A stretch of DNA of 64,000 bases from Symbiodinium natans (lineage: Eukaryota > Sar > Dinophyceae > Suessiales > Symbiodiniaceae): NCBI GenBank assembly GCA_905221605.1, contig CAJNDS010000302.1, positions 398,450 to 462,449 of the forward strand. The letters are read 5' to 3'. Numbering within the stretch: position 1 is the stretch's first letter; the number at the start of each line of letters is the position of its first letter. Below the pieces are notes generated by a model, which was given only the letters and a program-made list of their open reading frames with translations, did no database searches and was not told where the DNA came from. This document shows positions 43,359 to 55,549 of the stretch, piece by piece. The position numbers were made by a program, and so were the translations under genes.

Positions 43359-43659
43359 TATGGGGTTTCGGGTTTAGGGGGTCACGCGGATGCTTGCTCA
43401 GCTTTCGGTTTGTGTGCTGCTTCTTGACACAACTAACTTACATTCAGGCATGCCGACCCTGCCGTCCGCTAGCTACGCCCAAAGCCCACACCCTAAAGTG
43501 CCCCTAAACTCGCAGATGCCAAAAGTTGGGGTCCAGGATCTGGGATAAAGGCTGTGTCTGGCGAGTCCTCTGCACGAAGCCCCTGTAGTTCCTCCTGCAC
43601 CTGAGGGCACGGTTGCACTCTGGAGAAACATGGTTCCAAGACCTAGGCCCGATGGCCTA

Positions 43660-43725
43660 ACCCTAAACCCTAAACCCTAAACCCTAAACCCTAAACCCTA
43701 AACCCTAAACCCTAAACCCTAACAC
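43660..43725. repeat. CCCTAAA array
   Basis: Nine perfect units. Confidence 0.94.
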
Positions 43726-43861
43726 CCTTCCTGAACCCGTCTGCAGGATGACTGCTCCGAGGCCAGGAGCTTGACTAGGCAAGAGCATGGGCGGCGTTGA
43801 GCGGCCCTCCTTCCTCCCGAGCCAACGGTTCAGGAAAGAGGCTTAGGGTTTTGGGCTTCTT

Positions 43862-43954
43862 GATGCTCCCCTTATACTGACAGTCCTTCATTGGGATTGT
43901 AAGAAGGGTACTATCAGCCCTATTAAGGACTGTTAGTATAAGCGGGAACATCCC
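43862..43954. mobile_element. Family F element copy
   Basis: GATGCTCCCCTTATACTGAC at the left and GTTAGTATAAGCGGGAACAT at the right, with CAGTCC / GGACTG internal inverted pair. Confidence 0.85.
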
Positions 43955-44261
43955 GAGCACCACCCATTGAACAGAAAGGCCATGATGCATGACAGGAACG
44001 AGCAAATCGGGCATGAGACTGGCAAGAACAAAGAAACGAACAACATGTACTCACGTGAAGAGTTTAGTGTAGTTTGGTTTAGGGTCTCGTTCTGTTACAG
44101 CTTTCTAAAGCCCTAATTAATCCCTCATCCCTCAACCCTGAATCCACAGAAGTTGGGCTCCCCGCCATCTGTAGGCGCTTCGACGTCTCCCGGCCCTTCT
44201 GCTCGACTTCATCGAAGCGTCGCTGGGAGACCTTGTCAAAGGGAGGCTTTGTATACCAAAT

Positions 44262-44345
44262 GGTTCTCTAAATCAGGCCCTTCTGGGGGCACTACTATAA
44301 GGCCCCTGAATATTTAGGGTACCTATCAAGGGACAAACATTTGGA
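44262..44345. mobile_element. Short inverted-repeat element
   Basis: CCAAATGGTTCTCTAAATCA at the left and AACATTTGGAGAACTGG at the right pair imperfectly; similar to the one at 5268-5350. Confidence 0.6.
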
Positions 44346-45430
44346 GAACTGGCCACATGGACTTCATGTCAATGTTGTCTTGGAAACCTCTTGACGAGTT
44401 GTGCTCAAGAACTCTTAGGTGTCGGGCTCACGACTTTATTTGCTGGTGCGGGCTGAGATGAAACATAAGTCCAAAGTGGACAAGAACGTATCGCATGCCT
44501 TAGGTGTGACTGGGCAAGTCTGCGCGATACGCTAGGAAGCATACACAAACCCAGAACCGCAAACTGAGTGGGGCCTTGAAGCTCATCTTGCATGGACAAA
44601 CTCGGACCCAACAGCAGAAGCCTTACGACACCTGGACAAGCAACCGCCCTTCCCGCAACACATTCGACTGTAGGGTTTATACAGGCTCAAGGGCTGACGG
44701 TTTAGGGTTTAGGGTTTAGGGTGACGGGGCGTTCTTGAGTATATTCAAACTGGCCTCTAAGTCGCCCTTCGCATTGACCAAGCTCGTTCGCGTCTGGTCC
44801 TTGGGGCGCGTGTGAAGTGTCGGAGGCCAGAAATTCCTCAAGGCGTACCAGCGCCATACATCCGACACCACCCCTTCTGGCAGTCGCTTCACGCCAGGAC
44901 ACTTCAAACTCAAGACCTGGAACCCAAGCCTATTATGTGGCCTTTGTGATTCGAGGCTGCCCCGTAACCTAGCAAAAACAGTGTTCTCTTTGTTTGGTTG
45001 GTCGAGTGGGGTCTTATAACTTATAAATGAAAAAGAGATCAGCAATCGGAATCCTAACCCTAAACCCTAAACCCTTTTGCATCCAGGCCTCTTCGGACAC
45101 TGCCAGGCAAGAATCCACAAACCCTAGCACCTAACTCATAAAATACGGGACACAACCCCCTTTTGGACCCCAAGCCGCAAGCCCTGCCCGAGCTCGATGC
45201 GAGCTCCGCGGACAGCTGCGCTTTCTGCACCATCTGAGCCGCGGCTTCGACATGACTTCGGGTTTAGGGTTTAGGGCTTAGGGCTTAGGGTTTAGGGTTT
45301 GGGGTACAACGCACAAAGCAAGAGATCGCGAAAGCTTGTGCTGAAAGCTGACAAACTGCTCATCCGGCACAGGTGTTGAAACCCACCTATATTTCTGCTA
45401 CACTGATGTAAACAATCAGAACCCAACCCT

Positions 45431-45554
45431 GTACTTACTGTTGGGCAGCAGGGAATGAGGGAAATGAGGTACCCTTTATATCCCTTAAAGGGTCTATACA
45501 GGGGAATATAGGGTACGTCATTCCCTCATTCCCTACTAACCAACAGTAAGGGTA
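45431..45554. mobile_element. Inverted-repeat element, family G
   Basis: CTTACTGTTGGGCAGCAGGG at the left and AACCAACAGTAAGGG at the right; GAATGAGGGAAATGAGGTAC pairs with GTACGTCATTCCCTCATTCC. Only copy seen in the window. Confidence 0.8.
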
Positions 45555-45949
45555 AGGTCCTCATGATGCACGTAAGGTCCGGACCTCCTTCTCGACACGA
45601 ACGGTTTCCTACAGCTTAGCGTGTTTTCGAAAAAAGGTCGGCTCTAGTAGCTTTGAGTGCCCTGAGTGATGCCCACTTTCTTTGCAGAGCTTTGCCGCTG
45701 AGCTTCGTCGTCAGCCCCGTGTACACACTACCATAGAAATCAGACCTTTGCAGAAGACTTTAGTAAGATTCCCTAAGGGCGTTCGCTGTGTTTTCCCTCG
45801 CTGGGACGATCGTGTGCTAACCTAAACAGCCCGGAGGCTCCTGTACACTCCCAGCTTTGCGTGGACGCTGTGACCCTTTGAGGCTCTCGCAAGTTTAGGA
45901 TTTAAGGCATGTCTGCAAGTGCTGAACAGCTCACTGCCCGCCTCCATCT

Positions 45950-46288
45950 TCAATGACTTCTCCTTCTGATCCAGGACAGCCTTCGCGCAAACACTTCATG
46001 CATGATTTGCATGGTCAAAGCGCGTGGAGCAAATATGGACAACCGCGTCGACACCAAGAGCTCCACATGTTCAAGGTGATACAGTGTAACTAGGGCCCAT
46101 TCCTGACGGACATCATCTGACATCGTTCGAAAGTTCGAACCCCAAAACTCAAACCCATGATGCACCTGGCGGCCCGCCAAGGAGCTGCGCAGCTCCAGCA
46201 CCTCGGCACATGTCATGTGCAGATGCCGGTCCCTGTCCCCATGCTCCAAGTTGTTCACAGGGCCCGGCTTCGTCTCCCTTAGAGCCAA
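45950..46288 (-). CDS. Candidate exon, unknown protein
   Basis: 112 codons open to a stop, with a helix-like stretch (EWALVTLYHLEHVELLVSTR). No domain. Possible last exon of a minus-strand gene. The 46300-48000 stretch beyond has only similarly weak open frames. Confidence 0.25.
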   Translation of the reverse strand: MALRETKPGPVNNLEHGDRDRHLHMTCAEVLELRSSLAGRQVHHGFEFWGSNFRTMSDDVRQEWALVTLYHLEHVELLVSTRLSIFAPRALTMQIMHEVFARRLSWIRRRSH

Positions 46289-49200
46289 AGCATGATACTT
46301 CAGATGGTTTGTAGCCAGGATGAAATATGACTCAATGACAAAAAAGGGGACTGCAATTTAGATGCCTGCATGGAGGCCACTGCCCAGTCCAAGCGGCCCA
46401 TCTCATGGGGAAGAGGTCTCAAGAAAGGGGTTGCTTTGGTAAACAAATGTGCTGTGGGTTGCTTTGGTAAACACATGATGTCCTGGACATACGGGAATGC
46501 AACATGGCATGGATAAGGTATCCCTTTCTACGAAAGTGCCAGCTCGGGTATGCAAAACAATTGGCACCAGCGCACCTGCCGCTTGGACTGATCGATGTCT
46601 TTGGCCAGTATCTGGCGACAACAAACTTCTAAACCACCACTCTCTCGCCAGCCTTCTTCTACAGGGCCCTGCAGCTGGCAGGAAAAGGGGAGGGGTTGCC
46701 ATGGCCCTGATCTTAGCACCTTTCTGATCCTCCGAACTCACCAGTCGGGAAGGATGGGTTCACCTGCCCGGGTGAGCACCTCTACTTCCCAAATCTTAGT
46801 TGCAAGGGCCCTTTTTTTGGGATGTACGCTTCTCGTGTTGTCTTTAGGGTAGGACGTCTTCTTCGTTTAGTAGTCATACCCAAACGGACTCTTTCAGGAG
46901 CTTCTTACTAGCAAAGTTATAAGGGACCACAATAAGGTTCATGTGCTTGTCCTCCGGCGAAGAAGAGCAGGCGGCAATTCTTTTCAACTCTTCTACTAAA
47001 CCCTGAGCCCGAAACCCCTGAACCCTAAGCTCCTGGTGAAAGGACAATGTCCAGATGCAAAGACGAGCCTCTGCCTGCACCTGGAAGCTTTTCGAGGACG
47101 CCTGCAGGCCAATGGTATTAGAAACGGCGGGCCCAATCGCAGTCCGCAATCCTGCCACTCTTTTCCGGGCGGTCAATCCTTTTCAAGCCGTAACTGCGGT
47201 CCAATCCATGATCCGAATCAATCCGCATTCCGGGCAGCGAGGCACCGAAAAAGCGTGTCTAGGTGGGGTGGCATTTCTTGGAACAGGGATACATACAACA
47301 TTGGCATAACTCACATTGATTGACTCCGTGGATCTTTCCGCTGAGTAGTATGGGTTTTGGAAAGATTTCTGCGTCAGGACTACAAATTTCATGCTGCTTG
47401 CCAAGTAGTATGGAGTTGGGTAGGTTTCCCACGACAAGGTTACCAAATTCGTACCAGCGTGTTCTGCGAGATTGCGCGGGCTATTGTGGGTAGGCTTTCC
47501 CCACTTCTAGTCCAATCATCTCCCCAAAGTCACCTCTGAGAACTTGGGAGCCTTGGTGAAAAACACATACTCCGCCATCTCCCCCCCCCCCCCTGCCCAT
47601 CCCCCAGCACTGGGCAAAAACAGCACGGAGGAGGGAAGTCAAGAGTTCCAACCCATGGAAGACTGGTACCCGAGGATGGAGACCCTACTGGCACACAGAC
47701 TTTGTTTAGTCTCTTGTCTGTACTCGCCTTAGAACCACAGCCGCCGTATCTTCAGGCTTCTTTCCACGGCACTAATCGCCACGCAACAACAATCATAAAC
47801 AAACTTTAGCTCCATATATACCATGTAAAAGAATAAAGGAGACTATACCTGCCCCGCCAAGCCGGATGTTCATCAACGGCGCCTTCGATTGCAAACCTGT
47901 TGATGCGAGCCTTCAAGTCCGACCTCCAAGCTCCCGACAAGAGAGACTGGTCACGTAGGGTTTAGGGTTTATAGGGTTTAGGGACCACACGCCCCCCCAC
48001 CCCCCAATCCCAAAGTCTCACTAAGCTTGAAGAAGGAAAGATTCCCCGCAGGTGCCTCGAGACTGTTCTTCTGAAGGCCTTGCTCGGCCAGCGCCTAAGC
48101 AAGGAAAGTGCAGCACTTCGCGTAAGCTGGAACCACTCCCCTCATGATTTACTTTTCTGCGATATGCGATATATTCCGCGATATGCCTGTAATCGCATAG
48201 GACACAGTATAGGTAAAGGTATAATCCTTGGTTGACATGCTCCAGCACAGGCTGGTACTGGCACAAAGTTAGAAAACACTTGCGCTGCCTTGCCACTCCG
48301 GCTCGCTGCATAATACTGCGCATCTATGCATCTGCATTTGCAGGCGGACTGCATCCTGCATAAACACCCAGTATGCTGTATGCGTGCACCCACCGAAACT
48401 CGCTGTGTCTTCCAAAAGCACATGCTGCAGCAGAGCAATCAAGTGAGGGCTGACATTTTCCTCCTCTGCTTCTGGCTGAGGCCCGTCTGACTTCTACAGA
48501 CAGCTGACAAAGAGGCCATCTTGAACTGCATGTACCAACAAGGACGCGTCATCAGTGATGTAGGAGGAAGTGGAAGATCCTCTCTGCACACGAGTTTGTC
48601 CTTCCAACCCTGGTGCCTGAGACTGAGGTGACGTGAACGCCAGGGAGCACGGTGCTGGCCGCAGGATGTAGGCCTTCACTTCTCTTCTGGCCTCTTGAAC
48701 GCCGGATTCCTGCCCTCAACTGCTCTGGTGAAGTGTCTCAGCTGGGCATGGTCCATGGCCTTGGCACGGGTCTTGGACTGGAGCAAGTGCCAAGCCCTGT
48801 CGCCTCACAATGCACTGATGGCCGTGGACGCCTCTCCGCAGAAAGCTGCAAAGGCTCGAAGCTGTTTCCTCCAGTCTCGAATGCACTCGGAATCCTTGTA
48901 AAAGCACTGCTGAGTTCAGAGGTCCATGCAACCATACAACTCAATGGCCCGCAAGCAATACCAAGGATGCTGGCTTGATTCCCAGCCAGGGCTGCTGGCA
49001 AATGAGTTTCAGATTCTGTGCCTCGGTGCGGAGGAGTCGTGCAGGTGAAGGTCCCACTATTGACAACACTCAAACCGTGAGGTATCAAAGTCAGGGCTCT
49101 CACTGCATCGGGGCTCTATCAACAAACCCCAAAAAATCTGTATACATTTGCGTGTGCGCATCAACATCTACATGCAGACTTTGTGCGGGCGCAAAAAGCA

Positions 49201-49702
49201 TGTAAAAGTATGTTCTACAAAGATGCGCACGTCAGCATCAAAACACTGCGAAGCCTGCAGAACCAAGCGCCAAGCAGAAGCCCTTAAGGCCCTTAAAGCC
49301 CTTGCACTGTCCGGGCGGAGCTGCGTCGCAGGCATCGTCATCCTGCTCGGCACTTTGGGGCATCGAACTGTTTTCTTGCGGGGCCTGTTACTAACTGATC
49401 TTCCTGCGTACGTACCTCACAGCAAAATCGTTGAAAGGCTTTGGCCGAATCTACGAGTACTGGCTTCAACGCTTTCGCAGGTGGGCAGCTGTCTGACTCG
49501 ATGTTTTCGCGCTGCTCAGGCCTGTCTGTAACTGTATAAGGCTAAAAGGCACCGCTACTGCTGTCATATGCTGTGACAACACACGCTCTTTGGCGGGCAG
49601 GCGTAGGCAAAAATAGTCGTAGTAGGAAGCGCAACGCGCATCTGGTCAGTCGATGAGTGCCGCCACAAATAAGAGCGCCCCCACAAATGAGAAACCACCA
49701 AG

Positions 49703-51433
49703 CTAGTAGGGCCGCAGCTTTCGTTGCCCTGTCTGACCCCTGTGTCCTTGCCCTGACATCCGGTGTTCCAGCTCGACATCCCTGTCCCGCCACCGTGTCT
49801 TCAGGCGTGCCAGCTTCTCTGCCAGCTCTTTATGCCTCTGCTTGTGGCGCTCCAGCTTTTCAGCTGCCAGCTCTTGCTGCCGCTGCTCCTCTTCCAGCTC
49901 TTTCTTTCGCCTTCCCAGGTCCTTTTCATCTGCCAGCTTTTTCTGCCGTTGCTCCTCTTCCAGCTCTTTCTTTCGCCTTTCCAGGTCCTTTTCATCTGCC
50001 AGCTTTCTCTGCCGTTGCTCCTCTTGTTGCCGTCCCACTTCTTGCTTCCGCCTTTCCAGGTTTTTTTTTCCTGCCGCAGCTTCTCGTGTTGCTGCTGCGC
50101 CCATCCCCAGGCGCCAGCAATCCCCCCAACTCCCATGCCGATGCGTTTTTTCGTCCCGCAAAACGTTCTCGTGAGGGTCGATCACTCGCACTGGCCCCAT
50201 TCTGCAAATGCACGATGCTTTCCCGAAGAGGTAGAAGGAGAACAGCACTGCTGCTAATCCCCATGGCTTTTTTCATGAGATGCCCAGCTGTATTTGGGAT
50301 TTGTTGCACCCTTTTGACAAGATGGGCATCTCTGTGTTGAGGTTCACGAGCTCTGCGCCGGAAAGCAGCACTGGCAAAGAAGAAGATGGCCAAGAACAAG
50401 ATGAACAATAGTGGGCCAAGCCATTTCTTGCCCCTGGTCTTTCCATGGGATTGACCTGAAGCTAATGGTCTTGCTGTAGCTCCTGTCGCATCCGCAACTT
50501 CTGAAGATAGTCTTTGCGACAGCGAGACACCAGACTGTGCTAGACTTTGCAGCAAATCTCCAGGCTGCTGAGTCTGCGCAAAGATGCTTGACGCCAGTGA
50601 AGTGCGGCCCTCCGTGCCACGAGTTCCATCGCTCACTGGCACCAGCACTCCGTGCGACTCTCTCTCTCCTGACCCGCTTGCCGAGAACGACGAGAATGAG
50701 CTCAAGGAACGAATCGGCTCTCCATCATCCCAAATCAAACGGTCTCTGACGATCGACCACAAGAGTTCGGGATGCTGTCGCATTGTGGTCTTTGAACTCA
50801 CCTTCTCCTGTAAGTACAGCGGAATGTCACTCACGCAGTTGCCGTTGCAAAAGGATCTTGATCAAACAAGCTGTGTACTCGGTCACGTACTTCGACATGT
50901 CCAAGGGCTCGTCGTCCATGACTTGTCCAGGTCGGCAAGCAAAGTGAAGGAACGCCTGAGCAGCGGCGTTTTTTGCAACAGGTGATGCCATCGGGAAAAG
51001 CAGTCGAACTGATTTCGGATTTCTTGCCTCCTCTTGGCAGCAAGCAAAGTAAGCACAAAAACTGATTCCCTTCCGTGTCTGCACATAGTCTCGTAAGTTG
51101 ATGAGATCGATCAACCAGCCGTCAGCTGACTCCATACAGTATGCCCTTTTGTCCACAGACTATGCCCCATGGCCAAAGAAGAACATAACCTGCTGGTTGT
51201 CTTCCCAACCTGGAGACCACTCAATTTACGGCGTGTCTCCTCAAAGGTCAATTTGTCCCAACGGACTTTGGATGGAGCCGAACGGAAGAATCGCAGTTCT
51301 CTAGTTGCTTGGCATCATTCCTGGCGCCTGGCAAGTTCTTGCTCTCATCATGGTACACGCTATTGACGAGCAATGCAACGTGCCAGGCGTGTGTTCTCTG
51401 CAGCGAGGCCGCAGAGGCAACTTCATGGCTCAT
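49703..51433 (-). pseudogene. Caspase-like (peptidase C14) gene, broken by frameshifts and a stop
   Basis: Minus-strand pieces in order: HVALLVNSVYHDESKNLPGA then RNDAKQ (caspase-fold strand 1 and GA.NDA motif, 51310-51390); VMFFFGHGA, the catalytic-His motif (51160-51186); AYFACCQEEA, the catalytic-Cys region (about 51030-51055); TEYTACLIKIL and DIPLYLQEKVSSKTTMRQHP near the domain end; a membrane helix (LGPLLFILFLAIFFFASAAF) at about 50360-50440; then a Lys/Glu/Arg coiled coil with repeats of LADEKDLERRKKELEEEQ (49840-50060).
The pieces lie in different frames, with breaks near 51300, 51230, 50840 and 50060 (an A9 run), plus an in-frame TAG at 51160-51162 between the His and Cys motifs. Caspase-like proteases cut proteins in signalling or cell death; this copy probably cannot. 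Tiny introns or assembly errors are the alternatives. Confidence 0.65.
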
Positions 51434-51738
51434 TGGATTCCACTAGCACTCGCTAGGTCAGACTCGGCAACTTGCCTGCATGTGCACTCTTGCTAAGCAC
51501 TCTCCAGTTCTGCACTTGTTCCCATGTTGCAGTCCCGTCCCTATAGGACAGTAATTAGGGTCGTGAGAGGAAAAACGCCGATGCGTGCAATATTGGCATG
51601 TCTCAATCACAAAGACGGGCCCCACCTTCAGCTTTAAGTGAAAAACCCGCGAAGACTAAGCTCCCAAGCTGAATCAAACCTTTGGGGTACGATCCTCCGA
51701 CCAGAGGAACCAGGCCGGACGGACAAATACCACAAGCT

Positions 51739-51836
51739 GGGATGTTCCCCTTATACTAGCAGTCCATAGGGATTATAATAATGGGGGGGGGTGCTGGAAT
51801 CCCTACTAAGGACTGTTAGTATAAGGGGAACATCCC
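51739..51836. mobile_element. Family F element, most complete copy
   Basis: GGGATGTTCCCCTTATACTA at the left and TAGTATAAGGGGAACATCCC at the right: near-perfect 20-base inverted ends. Confidence 0.92.
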
Positions 51837-52078
51837 AAACAAGACACCGTGAATCCCGAACTCGGGAGTGCAGTCGGGCCTCGTTGAGACAGGCCCGTGG
51901 CCGCTGCTTTGACCAAGTAGAGAGCATGCGCTAAGTGGAAACGAAATCGGGTAGTCCACGGCAAATGCCAAATCCATGGCTTCTCAGCAGCCATGATGGC
52001 CAGAAGAAGCCTCAGTCTTCTGGTGAAAGCCCCGCAGGACGTGAAGGACCTGCTTTATAGGCGGTAAATAAAAACATA

Positions 52079-52885
52079 TCAGGAGCCCAGACACATGGGT
52101 GTAGCTTCAGGACGCTGGGCCTCCAGTTTCGGCCACCAGTCTGTTTTTCCAAGCTGCTGCGAAAGAGGCCCCTCATCCGCCTCCCAGCAAGTACCATTGT
52201 GTAGCATCTCCAGGAAGCTCCCTGGCTCCAATTGCAAAGAGTCTTGCGTGCTTCGGGCGTCTGGCGGATCAGGGTCTGCACGCTGAGTGTCTGCCGGCCC
52301 ATCAGGAGATTGCGATGAGTCCAAGGTGAAGCTGGGGCAGTTCCGCATCAGCCAATCGGCGAGTGCGCGGCACACGGTGGGCGCAAGCAACTCCATGCCC
52401 GACGTCCGCCCGCCATCTGCCAAAGGATCGCCGAATTCAACAGAACGGGTCCCATCCTCGTGCTCCCATGTCCAAGCAGTGTTGCATTCTGTGCACCTGC
52501 CTTGGGCAAGGCCGCTGATGCAATGCAGCAGCCCAGACCAGGGTGTCCAGGAGGTCTCGTCCTCCTCTTCACCCATGACTTGCTCTTGAGGGACTGTTGG
52601 GACTTCGTCCACCAGCTGATCCAACATAGCGTCCGGCCCCGCAAGGTGCCCCACTAGCTTGGCACCCGTTGGCGGACTCCGACCGGCCCAACTACCTTCA
52701 ACTTCTTCGCTTGCGCGGCAAGCCTCCAACAACGCCGACAAAGCCGAGCAGACGAGCCTGGTTCGAGCAGAAGGGGCCTCTCGGCTCCTCCAAATCAGTG
52801 CAAAAGCAACTGCCAGTGCCAGCCGTGGCGAGGGAGCAAGGTCAAGAGTCCGGACCTTACCAGCCTCCGTGCTGGCAGTAGTCAC
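52079..52885 (-). CDS. Orphan protein or exon, 268 codons
   Basis: Open from an ACTGCAG|GTG acceptor-like context at 52885 to a stop at 52079. The N-terminal part is hydrophobic (LALAVAFALIWRS) and the rest acidic and Ser/Pro-rich, with a CTECNTAWTW segment. No family recognised. G/C-rich third positions and length favour coding over chance. Could be the last exon of a gene whose other exons lie upstream. Confidence 0.4.
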   Translation of the reverse strand: MTTASTEAGKVRTLDLAPSPRLALAVAFALIWRSREAPSARTRLVCSALSALLEACRASEEVEGSWAGRSPPTGAKLVGHLAGPDAMLDQLVDEVPTVPQEQVMGEEEDETSWTPWSGLLHCISGLAQGRCTECNTAWTWEHEDGTRSVEFGDPLADGGRTSGMELLAPTVCRALADWLMRNCPSFTLDSSQSPDGPADTQRADPDPPDARSTQDSLQLEPGSFLEMLHNGTCWEADEGPLSQQLGKTDWWPKLEAQRPEATPMCLGS

Positions 52886-53040
52886 CTGCAGTGCTGTTGC
52901 TTTGCACAGTGGCCGGGCACATGGTCCAATGCAACACTAACACCCAAGGCAAAGCAGCCCCACACCCTACGTCCAGCCGTGCCAAGTCCACCATTCCAAG
53001 GAGCCCGCCCCGCCCGAAGACACCCCCAACAGCTACCATC

Positions 53041-53112
53041 ACAGAATACATACACATAGACAAAGACAAAGACATAGACATATACATATATGTATATATG
53101 TATATGTATGAT
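53041..53112. repeat. AT/AGAC microsatellite
   Basis: ACATAGACAAAG units merging into ATATGTATAT. A C17 run follows at 53386-53402. Confidence 0.85.
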
Positions 53113-53409
53113 TTGTCGATGCAAACTTCTATTTCAACTAAGGTTGGCAAGTGGACAACTCTTGACGTGCAAGGTTTCTATCGTCACTGTTGTTTATGCT
53201 TGCGGCCATGCAGCGGTGGCTCCACGCAGCAGCAGTGCCAGCAGGCCCTGCGTTAGCCGTCCGCTGCCGAAATGCTGGAGCCCTCGCAGGCGCAGTATGT
53301 GCGTGGCTTGCGGATGTACCTTGATTATATGAAAGCCCAACACATTTTCCCTAAGCATCCTTTACAAAGGGCTTCCAATAACGCCCCCCCCCCCCCCCCC
53401 CCAACAACG

Positions 53410-55100
53410 CATGCCAGCCGGAATTTTTTGGGGCTTAACTTAATGGAGAAAGGTGCCCAACGAGAGCATTCCACACATGAGTCGTCGTGCTCCAAGCTTG
53501 GCCGATGATGGTCAGGGCCTAGATCTTTGATTGTTCTTCAGTCACGTGCCCACGTGCCTGCAGCCCAGGATTGTGAAGTGAATCCGTGCTGCAACCGCCC
53601 TTGGGCGGCCACCTGGCTCAGCCTCTGACAGCACACAAAGGAGTACTCGGATACCTACTGAGACCGAAGGTGCGCTAGACAACGCTAGAGCTTGCAGCTA
53701 CAGGTACAATTCTTCTCCGCTCACACCGCTTGCGCGGACTCGAGACACGACAAGCCTTGGTATTGTCACGAAACTGAACGGAACATCGTCCCCTCTTCCC
53801 GGAAAGAAGTCCCCTGAAAATATCGCAAGCTTAACTGCATCCGACTTTGGCTTCCTTCTACACGGCAGTGTGCATGTGTGCATGCACCCATTATTACCTT
53901 GAGCACATGGCAAGGCGAGCCCAGACACAACAGCAGCCGAGCTGTCCAGCAGCCCCGAAGCAGCTGGGCCGCCTCGCAGCAACAAGTCTGGGGGGCAAAC
54001 TCCTAAATCAAGGAAACTTCAGCCGCGACACCCCAAACCATGAACCCTAAACTCCAAGAACCGGATGCCCCCCAAGGGCGAAACTATTGTAGGATCGACA
54101 ATTAGGGCGTTGATTGCGTATATGCAAGGTCCTGTCCCCCAAGGCTAGAACAAGCTTTCGAACAAGCACATGGAACCTGAACACTCAAGGCAGAATCCAC
54201 TACAGAGACTTCCCGGGTGAGTTTCTCAGGAGAACAAGCTAAGCCTTTGGGTTTCCAACGGTTGATCATTCCCAAAACGTTGCCGACTCCGCTGAAGCAG
54301 GATTCTGAGCCCGGTCCTCCTGCACAGGATGGGGCACTAGAGTCGGCGCAAGCCTGGGCCCAGAGTGTTTCGGGTTTGGGGGCGTGTAGGACTTAGGGTG
54401 TGGGGCGTAGGAGATTTAGAAATTTTAGGGCTTCGGCTGACCTGGGCCCTGCAACACCCGTGCGCCCAGGTGCAGCGAAGGACTCGGCTCCGAAGGTGCC
54501 GCGGGTGAGGCTGGCGCCTGCACCTCACCTCAGGGGCCGCGAGCTGCGCAAGAAGCGCAAGCGCAAGCGCACAAAGGGGCGAGGCAAAGGGTCCGGGTCG
54601 TTCCACCGGGTTGGGGGTCTGCATGGTGGTTCATCAAGGCAGACAGTCTGTAGAGAGTTGCCAAATCAAGAGAGGTTCATGGAACCTCCACTTCCCTGCT
54701 TGTTTTCTGGGGGCCTTTATGATAAGTTAGAAGGGTTGTCTTGTGTTGTGCATTCTTTGATTTTTGCAATTATAGGGATGAGGGCTCTTGTATTACAGTA
54801 GCCTGTGCTCGCTGAAGGTGTTCTCGGGTCGGTGTGAGGCGGCGCTCGCTGGGAATACTCAGGGGCGAGTCACGCAGCTGCACCAGCCACCATGCGTCAA
54901 ACTCCTGCTCTGGCTCTTGGGTTGAGGTTGCCCTATGGGCGGCCATGTGGTACTCAGATTCTGAGTGAGATTGAAGCCGTACATCTGCAGAAGACTTACA
55001 AAGATGAAGATCTGTGCTTGATTACATTGGGATTTGGGAAATAGTGGGAAATAACGGGGAAATTGGGAGATACCGGGGACTTGCACGCGATTTCATAGCA
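53410..55100. other. Unassigned sequence
   Basis: Minus-strand open end 53698-53860 (LAIFSGDFFPGRGDDVPFSF...) stops at 53698 and may be a terminal exon. The plus-strand frame 54400-54801 is Lys/Arg-rich low complexity. Nothing identified. Confidence 0.35.
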
Positions 55101-55109
55101 TGCCAGCTA

Positions 55110-55212
55110 ATGGGGTTTCCGAAATTAGGGGTACAATAGTGGGGCCCTTGCTATCAGGGAATGTCGCTGTTTGGGGGGTCTCTATTAGGGCTCCCTTCTT
55201 TTCGGAAACTCC
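55110..55212. mobile_element. Family C element copy
   Basis: GGGGTTTCCGAAATTAGGGG at the left, CTCCCTTCTTTTCGGAAACTC at the right (inverted GTTTCCGAAA), with GTTTGGGGGGTCTC inside. Confidence 0.8.
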
Positions 55213-55337
55213 CATATGGAACTCCGAAGATACACCCCAGCATGCGGCCTGCTGCACCGAGTCGGCGAGCTCCGCGAAACTGGATGGCGGCTTGCCCTGT
55301 GCGCCGCTCACCTCTGCTCATCATGGCGCTGTGCGGG

Positions 55338-55410
55338 TTTGGGGTTTAGGGTTTAGGGTTTAGGGTTTAGGGTTTGGGGTTTAGGGTTTAGGGTTTAGGG
55401 TTTAGGGCTA
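55338..55410. repeat. TTTAGGG array
   Basis: About ten units with two TTTGGGG. A diverged family F copy follows at 55446-55545 (GGGATGTTCGCCCTTCTACT...). Confidence 0.93.
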
Positions 55411-55549
55411 GCATCCCTCTTTGAAGTATGCTTCCCCTCAACCTCGGGATGTTCGCCCTTCTACTAGCAAAGTCCTTCGTAGAATTGTAATAGGGGGGTA
55501 CCATCGTCCCTACGAGGTTTATAAGCCTGGGAGTATAGCTGCTAAGACG

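Noticed and set aside
48490-48930. Possible gene with segments DWRKQLRAFAAFCGE and KAMDHAQLRHFTRAVEG
   Set aside because: Suggestive amphipathic segments, but in-frame stops on either side and no recognisable family; it could be a decayed gene, but I cannot support boundaries.
49657-50340. 227-codon plus-strand frame rich in Leu, Pro and Ala
   Set aside because: It is the reverse complement of the C14 gene's Lys/Glu coiled coil, which explains its composition.
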